A stretch of 64,000 bases of DNA from contig JBHGNT010000012.1 in the NCBI GenBank assembly GCA_043228905.1, positions 14,756,001 to 14,820,000 of the forward strand. The letters run 5' to 3'. The first letter of the stretch is position 1. Every line of letters begins with the position of its first letter. Shown here one piece after another: positions 57,727-64,000 of this stretch. Made by a program: the position numbers and the translations under genes. The notes beneath the pieces were generated by a model, which worked only from the letters and a program-made list of their open reading frames with translations, did no database searches and was not told the DNA's origin. Origin of the DNA: Azolla caroliniana. Its lineage: Eukaryota > Polypodiophyta.

Positions 57727-60700
57727 GGAACAATCGGTGAGCAGAGTGTTGTACTGTTTCGCATCTTGTGTGGGCGAACAACTATTAAGCTACGTTCGAG
57801 ATGCAAAAACGCCGAAGGGTGCGTGGGAAAATCTGAAGAAGATCTTCGCCGCGAGCACCATAGCCAGGAAACTTCAGCTCCGATAGGAGTTGAGCAACCT
57901 ACGACAACGCGATTTGTCGATGGCTGACTATACCTCGAAGATCAAGGACATATGCGACTCCTTAGCTTCCATCGATGTGAACATCGAGGAAAACGAGATG
58001 GTCTAGGTCTGTCTCGGGGGTCTAGCATCAAAGTTTGGAGCGTTCCGAACTACTCTGTGTACACGGGAGAATACGCCGTCATTTTTTGACTTACAATCAA
58101 GGCTCCTTATAGAGGAGAACCACGCGGGTGCGTCGACAAGCACGCATGCCAACAGCAAGATGTTGTACACGAAGGGAGATAGGCCCCGTGGTCGTGGCAG
58201 ATGAGGCGAGTCGGTACGCAATGGAGGCGACCAACGGGATCAAGGAAGAAGGCACCGAAGTGATGCCGACAACAATTCCGAACCCTCCGGAAATAGGGGG
58301 AGTCGAGACGACGAGAACCGGCAAGGGAAATCCGCCATGGAATGCTGGTACTGCGGCAAGAAAGGCCACATGGAGAGCGAATGCTGGAAAAAGCGCGCCG
58401 ATTCGGAGAGAACAGGTTCCAGACAGACCGACAAAGGAAATCGGCAACGATCGCACTATGCCGAAGGATCCGGAGAAGCCGGAAAAGGGTCAGTCTTCGT
58501 GACGAGACACGAAGCAAACTCAATGAAGAAGATCACCCCGAAGTCGGAGGAGGTGTGGTACGTCGACTCCGGTGCGTCAAAGCACATGACGTGCCACGAG
58601 GAGTGGTTCTCATACCATGAGAAACCGACGCAACCAGGAGTAGTCGCAATCGGAGACGACACTCCGCATCTGATCGCGAATGTCGGTGAAGTTCCCCTGA
58701 GCCATGTTGGGCAGAAAGGGAAACTTATGAACGTGTTACACGTCCCGACAATCACGAAGAATCTGGTGTCGGTCGGGTAGATCGTCAACCAGGGGATGCA
58801 GGTTCGGTTTACACACCTCGGGTGCTTCATTGAGGAAGAAGGTTGTGTTATTGCGCAAGGGTGCAAAGATAGGAGGATGTTCATCCTTGACTCTACTGAC
58901 GGTGGCACCGCAATGTTCGTGAAGGGACAAAAAGTCAAGTCAGACATCGACTTATGGCACAAGCGGATAGGCCACATCAACTACCAACGGCTTTAGGACT
59001 TGCAATTGAAACAAGTGGTGTTCGGTAGTGGAAGCGGCGCGGGCAATGCTGGAAGGAAAGAGCTTGCCCAAGTTCTATTGGGGTGAGGCGGTATGAACCG
59101 CGGTATAAATCCAGAACCGGATTGGAGACAAAGTGTTGGCGCATGAGCTATATTTCGGAACAAAGCCGAACTTGCGACACTTACGAGTTTTCGGTAGCAT
59201 TACATATGTGCATGTGCCGAAGGAGAAACGGAGGAAGCTGAATGCAAAGGCCGAGAAATGTATCTTGGTCGATTACTCGGACGAGCAGAAGGGTTATAAG
59301 TGATATAACCCGCGCACCAAACAAGCGCGCGTGAGCCGCAACGTTGTGTTTGACGAGTCCGCGTCCTGGTACTTGCCTCCGACTCCGGACCTCACCTCCA
59401 ATCCGAGTTCTGACAATGAGGTCAGCGAGGCCGAGATGCCTCTGGATGAGCCTGAAATCAGGATACCCACGAAGAGAGTCCGATTTCGTTTCGGTTAAGT
59501 GGACTGAATGGACGACTGAGTCAATTCGACCAGTCTGATGAAGAGTCGGCGAGTAGTGGAGACTCGGCCGTGCATTCCCCGTGTAGGAAGCGGAGGAGAC
59601 GGCTTACGCGCAAAGAGAAAGGGAAGAAGAAGGTGTCGGATTCCGGCACAAATAGGAATGAGTCAGACTGACGCGAGTCCGACTCCCAGGGAAGCGGTGA
59701 CGGGTCTTCAAGAGCAAAGTCCGCGTCGGCCGAGAAGACCTCGACATTACGCCGATCTATCCGCCAGAAGAACCAAGTTGTGCGGTTCAGATACAACGAG
59801 TACATGGCGCATTATTATGCGTACATGACCGGTGTAGTGGAAGTGCGTGAGCTGGAGAGCTACGTAGAAGGGCTGAGGATGCGAATTGGCGCGCCGCGAT
59901 GGAGGAGGAGATGCACGCATTGGCGAACAACGAGACCTGGGACCTGGTTGACGCACCGAAGGGTATGAAGCCGATCGGATGTAGGTGGGTGGACAAGGTC
60001 AAGTACAACACTGACGGCTTGGTCAACCAATACAAGGCCCTATTAGTGACAAAAGGCTACGCATAGAAACACGGCATTGACTACGATGAGACGTTTGCGC
60101 CGGTCGCGAAGATGACAACCACCCGTGTTTTGCTCGCGGTAGCTGCGGCAAAGGGGTGGCACTTACATCAGATGGATGTAAAGAATGCGTTCCTACAAGG
60201 TGAGCTTGAGGACGAGGTGTACATGGTACAACCCCCTGGATTTCACTCCGGAACGAACACGTCGGTAGTGTGCCGATTGAAGTCCCTTTACGGACTGAAG
60301 CAAGCTCCGCGTGCCTGGAATGCGAAGATCATGCAGCAACTGCGTCGAATGGGCTTTGCAACATCAAAATCGGACTCTTCCCTGTTCATCCAGAAAGGTC
60401 GACTCAGTCCGGTTAGTATTTTACTATATGTTGATGACTTGGTCATCACCGGCGCCGACCTAGGTGAAATCGACCGCGGGAAGCTCCAGCTTGCGGCATC
60501 GTTCGACATGAAGGATCTGGGGGATCTTCATTACTTCCTCGGGATCGAAGTGATCCGTACCCCCGAAGGCATATTGATCAACCAACATCATTATGTGTTG
60601 AGTATGCTCTTGAAATTCGGGATGGCCGATTGTAAGTCCGTCTCGACTCCTCTGGATAGAACCGTCAAGATTCGCCCCAATTCCGGAAAGGTATGCAACT

Positions 60701-61905
60701 CGACGAGGTTCCGACAAATTGTCGGAACCCTTATCTACTTGACAATCACCCGACCCGATCTCAGTTATCCGGTCGGGGTGATCAGTCAGTTTATGGTGCA
60801 ACCTACCGAGGAGCACCTTCAGTGTGCGCAACGCGTACTGCGGTACGTAAGTGGCATGAAGGACCAGGGACTGCTATATCGGACCGGTATAGCCTTGCAG
60901 TTGGTCCGCTACATCGATGGTAATTGGGCTGGCAACGCCGCTGATCGCTGATCCACGTCCGGATACGCATTCTCTCTTGGGAGTGCTGCGATAGCGTGGA
61001 GCAATAAGAAGTAGCCACAGTTGTACTGTCGAGCACTGAAGCTGAGTACCGAGGAGCGGCTGTCGCGACATGCGAAGCCATATGGTTGAAGCGGCTACTT
61101 AAGGACCTGCAAGAGGAGGTGTCCGATCCGACGACGATCTACTGTGACAACCTCAGCGGCATCCAACTCACGAAGAACCCCGTTTTCCACGCACGGACCA
61201 AGCACATTGAGGTGCGCTACCATTTTGTTCGTGAGCGTGTCCTTTCCGGTGAAGTTGAACTTCAGTATGTTCTAACGGATCGGCAAACTGCCGACATCTT
61301 CACCAAGCCTCTTGGTCTGGAAGGGTTGCGGCAATTCTTGGGTACGCTTGAGTTGCGCCACCTCAACGTGCCGAACTTGAGAGGGAGAGACGTCCCGAAA
61401 GACCACGGAAGAGGGAGAGAAGTTCTGGAAGACAAAGACTGCAACACCGAGTCGGATGACGAATTCGACTTCGGATCAGTTGAAGAAGCCGAGGGCGGAT
61501 CGGCGAAAGAGTCCAAAAGCGGACATAAGGGGAGCAGCTGAAAGAAAGAGCCGAAGCCAACCAAGCATGGGGGAGATGACGCCATCAAGGGCAAGAAGAC
61601 CGAAGACGAGTTAGAGACAACCAACTCGGACGAGAGCGAAAACCGATCGGAGGTAGCCGAATCGGTTCAGATGTTTGATTCGGAATCAACCGAGGGCCAA
61701 GCGGAAAAGAAGGCAACAGGAGAAGTGCCAACACCACAACAACAAGGGAGCTGTGAAGGGCCGTGGGAGCAGACAAGACGACCGAAAGGGTCGAAGTGCG
61801 TGGAGTCGAACAGGTCGAGGAGCGCGAGGGAGACGTGGAGCCAGGAGGAACCGGTGCGGTGATCCAGAAGATCCGGAAGAGCCTCAAGTTGAGCTTGAGG
61901 GGGAG

Positions 61906-62348
61906 TGTTGAGAGACAAGCTCAACATCGGCCGGATCGGCTGAGCAAGCCAAGGACCGGATCGGTTGGGACCGATCGGTTAGGCCAGACCGGTGTCTAAA
62001 ACGGATACGCAAGCCGGTGCGTAACAAGAGGCCGTATCGGTGTGTAAACCGAAAGGCCGTTAGAAGAGATATTCCTCGTAAGGAATAGTTTTGGGAGTAA
62101 GTGTCGAGGTTCATTTATGATCAGTCAAGTACTGTCAGTACTTGTGTCAGCCTGATTGTCAGGGCTTGTATAAAAGGTGCTCACTGAGCACGGTGTATGT
62201 ATAGAGAGTTAGTGTTTTTGAATTGAGTTTTTTTTTTTGTGTTCTCTCTCTATCTCTCCCGTGTACTATGTATACTCAAGCTCTGCATTAAACCTGCGTA
62301 TTTTCTGTGTGTTTGGTTTTCTATTGCTTCCGCATATAATCTTTTACA
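61906..62348 (+). repeat. copia-2 3' LTR
   Basis: TGTTGAGAGAC to CTTTTACA. Preceded by a polypurine tract at 61890-61905. Confidence 0.9.
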
Positions 62349-63634
62349 ATCTACTTGGTTGCCCAAGTTGTGTGGTACAGATTTCGATATGCCTCAACTA
62401 AGGCCGTGTTTAAATCTGGTAGCTCCATGAGGAGAGAAGCATTTTGTGCTTGCTTTTTCTGCCCTATCTTCTATAAGACTCGATCCTCGTGAGATTCGAT
62501 TTCTCCCATTAGAGCGCGTTGGATCATCTTTGTTTCCGCGTGCTCCTCGGCCATACGAGCGGCGACAGCTACTTGGGCGTGCGTGAGGAAATCCATTAAC
62601 TCATATGTTGTGCCTAGTTGAAGTAGTGCACTGAACTCGTATGCCTCCGCAGGGAGATCTTTGTAATCGAGGACTTCCTCCTATGATATCTGTGTGGTTT
62701 GTCCATGCTCGATCCTACCGACTTGGAGTCATGACTCCACTAGTACCATGGTCGTGGAGGTCGGGCTGGCCTCCTTTGCTTTCTGATGCTGGGTGCCCTT
62801 GGTTTCTGTGGTCGACTCGCGATTGATGCATTCTCTTGGATTTGGCTGATCCTGTGAATCTGGGGCCGATGGTGTTGGCTCCTTGGCTTGTTTCCTCTTT
62901 TGTTGTTGTATGCCCGAGGGCTGCTGGGTTCTGGAGAGGGCATCGATCTCCTTAGTGTCTTCTATCGTATGGTGACATCCTCAGTGATGGGCTCCTCAGC
63001 CTTGTCCCATTCGACATGGGTCACTGTTAACAACCGTTGCTTCTAAGTTTTTGGTGGGGGTGGTGGCGAGGCGGAAGTAGGGTTCTGAACGGCAGAGGGA
63101 GGTGGAGAAGGCGAGGGGTGTTCCCATTCTTCCTGGGTTAACGCCAAAATCTTCTCCCGTTGTTTCCGTGGTGGTGGTGGGGAGGTAAGGATGCGACGAG
63201 AGGAAACTGAAGGAGGTGGGTAGAGGACTGTGAGGAAATGATTAATCACAGGCAACAATCGCTTATTGGTTTGAAAAGATTCGAGCACTGCACAAACTCC
63301 TTCGTCGGTGAAGATTCCCCAATCGATTTTGTCGCCTTCGTACGTTATTATGATGATGGCGAATTTGTTCTGGAGCATACTCATGGGATTTGTATGCACA
63401 AAGGCGTATTCCATTAAACTTCGGGCGATCTCCCCAAAAGCCTTGTTTGGTCCTCCATAAGTGCAGTAGGTTTTTCCCGACATCGAGTACATCCCAAAGT
63501 ATTCCTTGAGGGTCACATGAGGAGGAATCTCGACCTCATGGTCTCCGCATCGCGCAAGGTCTAGAGCAGCGTGAATGATGTTGTTGGTTATCATGTCAAG
63601 GTGGATTCTGCATGCTATTGCTTGGGCGTCAGGG
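62349..63634 (-). pseudogene. T4 ORF3, N-terminal part
   Basis: Minus strand from about 63634 (DAQAIACRIH) through TNNIIHAALDLARC, KEYFGMYSMSGKTY, GPNKAFGEIARSLMEYAF and YEGDKIDWGIFTDEGV blocks, then proline/lysine-rich linkers to the copia-2 border. This is the best-preserved copy of the ORF3 globular part (63043-63594 open). I recognise no known domain. Frame breaks occur below 63043. Confidence 0.72.
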
Positions 63635-64000
63635 TGTCATGATATGGCAAGACTCGAACCCATGACCTTATGCTACATGGGTCGAGCTCTTACCATTAGA
63701 CTATGAATTGTAATACATAAGATATTATTTTCATCTATGTTTTATCATAGAAAATTGATGTATATTCCAGATCTCTCTAGAACATTCTAGAAGCTTCAGG
63801 ATTATTCCTGAGAACACTATAAAAGAGGGCACTAGGCATTATGTTGAACCAAATTGGTTCAACACCAGTCTTAAGCCTCTTAGCCGATTTGTACTTATCT
63901 TTCATATAATATAAGAGCTGCTGTCATCATCTTATCTCTCTCTCTCCTCTTCTCACTTCCTCTCTCTCGTGAATATTACGCAGTGTCGTCCTCATAGTAC
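63635..64000 (+). repeat. Start of a second gypsy2-type LTR
   Basis: Begins TGTCATGATATGG and matches 23058-23492 in reverse. Contains the tRNA-like module (A-box 63687-63703, B-box 63651-63660, on the minus strand), a perfect heat-shock element (63780-63797) and TATAAAAG (63818-63825). Runs off the window. It interrupts T4 ORF3. Confidence 0.88.
63780..63797 (+). promoter_or_regulatory. Heat-shock element of the second gypsy2-type LTR
   Basis: GAAnnTTCnnGAAnnTTC, about 20 bases upstream of TATAAAAG; further weaker units (GATTA TTC, CTGAG) follow towards the TATA box. Matches 23329-23346. Confidence 0.7.

Larger units (their letters stand above)
52226..61905 (+). pseudogene. copia-2 gag-pol, broken
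   Basis: Gag starts at 52226, is split at 52400 by copia-3 and resumes at 57732 with several stops. CCHC knuckle (CWYCGKKGHMESEC near 58340), protease (YVDSGASKHM near 58560) and the integrase zinc finger (near 58960) follow. Around 59030 the sequence jumps to the integrase C-terminal region, so the catalytic core is deleted. RT (YVDDLVITG near 60430) and RNase H (to about 61370) follow, then an acidic tail to near 61860. Stops are frequent. Confidence 0.83.
51701..62348 (+). mobile_element. copia-2 (Ty1/copia), decayed, with nested copia-3
   Basis: LTRs at 51701-52142 and 61906-62348 (442/443 bp), initiator-Met primer site at 52143, polypurine tract GAGCTTGAGGGGGAG before the right LTR. No clear TSD (left ATGTC or GTCTA, right ATCTA), and the first TG is TA on the left. 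It interrupts T4 ORF3. Related to copia-1 (same gag start MDRGM and same C-terminal tail). Confidence 0.88.

Noticed and set aside
51690-62353. A definite TSD for copia-2
   Set aside because: Left and right flanks (ATGTC or GTCTA versus ATCTA) do not match exactly and the left LTR start is mutated, so I do not claim one.

Overview
The window looks like nuclear DNA of a land plant and is made almost entirely of nested transposable elements. I saw no ordinary housekeeping gene. Plant-type features are copia elements primed by initiator-Met tRNA (TGGTATCAGAGC primer sites), chromodomain Ty3/gypsy elements, a Tat/Athila-like gypsy family with an extra ORF downstream of integrase, and short GT-AG introns. 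The main DNA transposon carries gene families rarely associated with flowering plants, so a seed-free lineage (lycophyte, fern or bryophyte) is my guess. That is inference.

Layout. 1-1030: debris (LINE 3' end, LTR-like piece). 1082-11704: plus-strand Tat/Athila-like copy 'T1', split by an intact chromovirus (3382-10398, TSD CCATA). 11705-12614: antisense chromovirus fragment. 12615-23057: 3' end of a second T copy ('T2': LTR plus coiled-coil ORF), split by a 9.2 kb DNA transposon (13808-23029, 36 bp TIRs, TSD TCTT). 23058-27318: 5'-truncated minus-strand chromovirus 'gypsy2'. 27319-49911: minus-strand T copy 'T3', carrying a GAG-only LTR element (TR-GAG1, 27929-31043) and a copia element (copia-1, 34222-46685). 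Copia-1 itself holds a LINE (34281-38225) and a second GAG-only element (TR-GAG2, 40945-44442). 49912-63634: 3' half of a fourth T copy ('T4') sharing its LTR with T3, split by copia-2 (51701-62348), which holds nearly intact copia-3 (52401-57726). 63635-64000: start of another gypsy2-type LTR.

Main discovery candidate: the 13808-23029 transposon. It has two divergent genes. Leftward is a DDE-like gene of the family I believe is catalogued as DUF7869, the candidate transposase, now with three in-frame stops. Rightward is an intact six-exon gene for a 974-residue protein joining a ParB/sulfiredoxin-like domain to a beta-class DNA amino-methyltransferase. Intron 1 of the methyltransferase gene holds ten ~40 bp near-perfect palindromes at ~50 bp spacing. 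Removing the element and one TSD copy restores the interrupted coiled-coil ORF in frame, which fixes its borders. I propose a transposon that encodes its own DNA-modifying enzyme, perhaps with built-in recognition sites.

Other themes: antisense tRNA-like A/B-box modules inside LTRs of three families, perfect heat-shock elements in LTR promoters, a LINE inserted twice into (TC)n tracts, GAG-only elements with a conserved Trp-rich C-terminus, and C-to-T-type nonsense mutations in many of the decayed ORFs.
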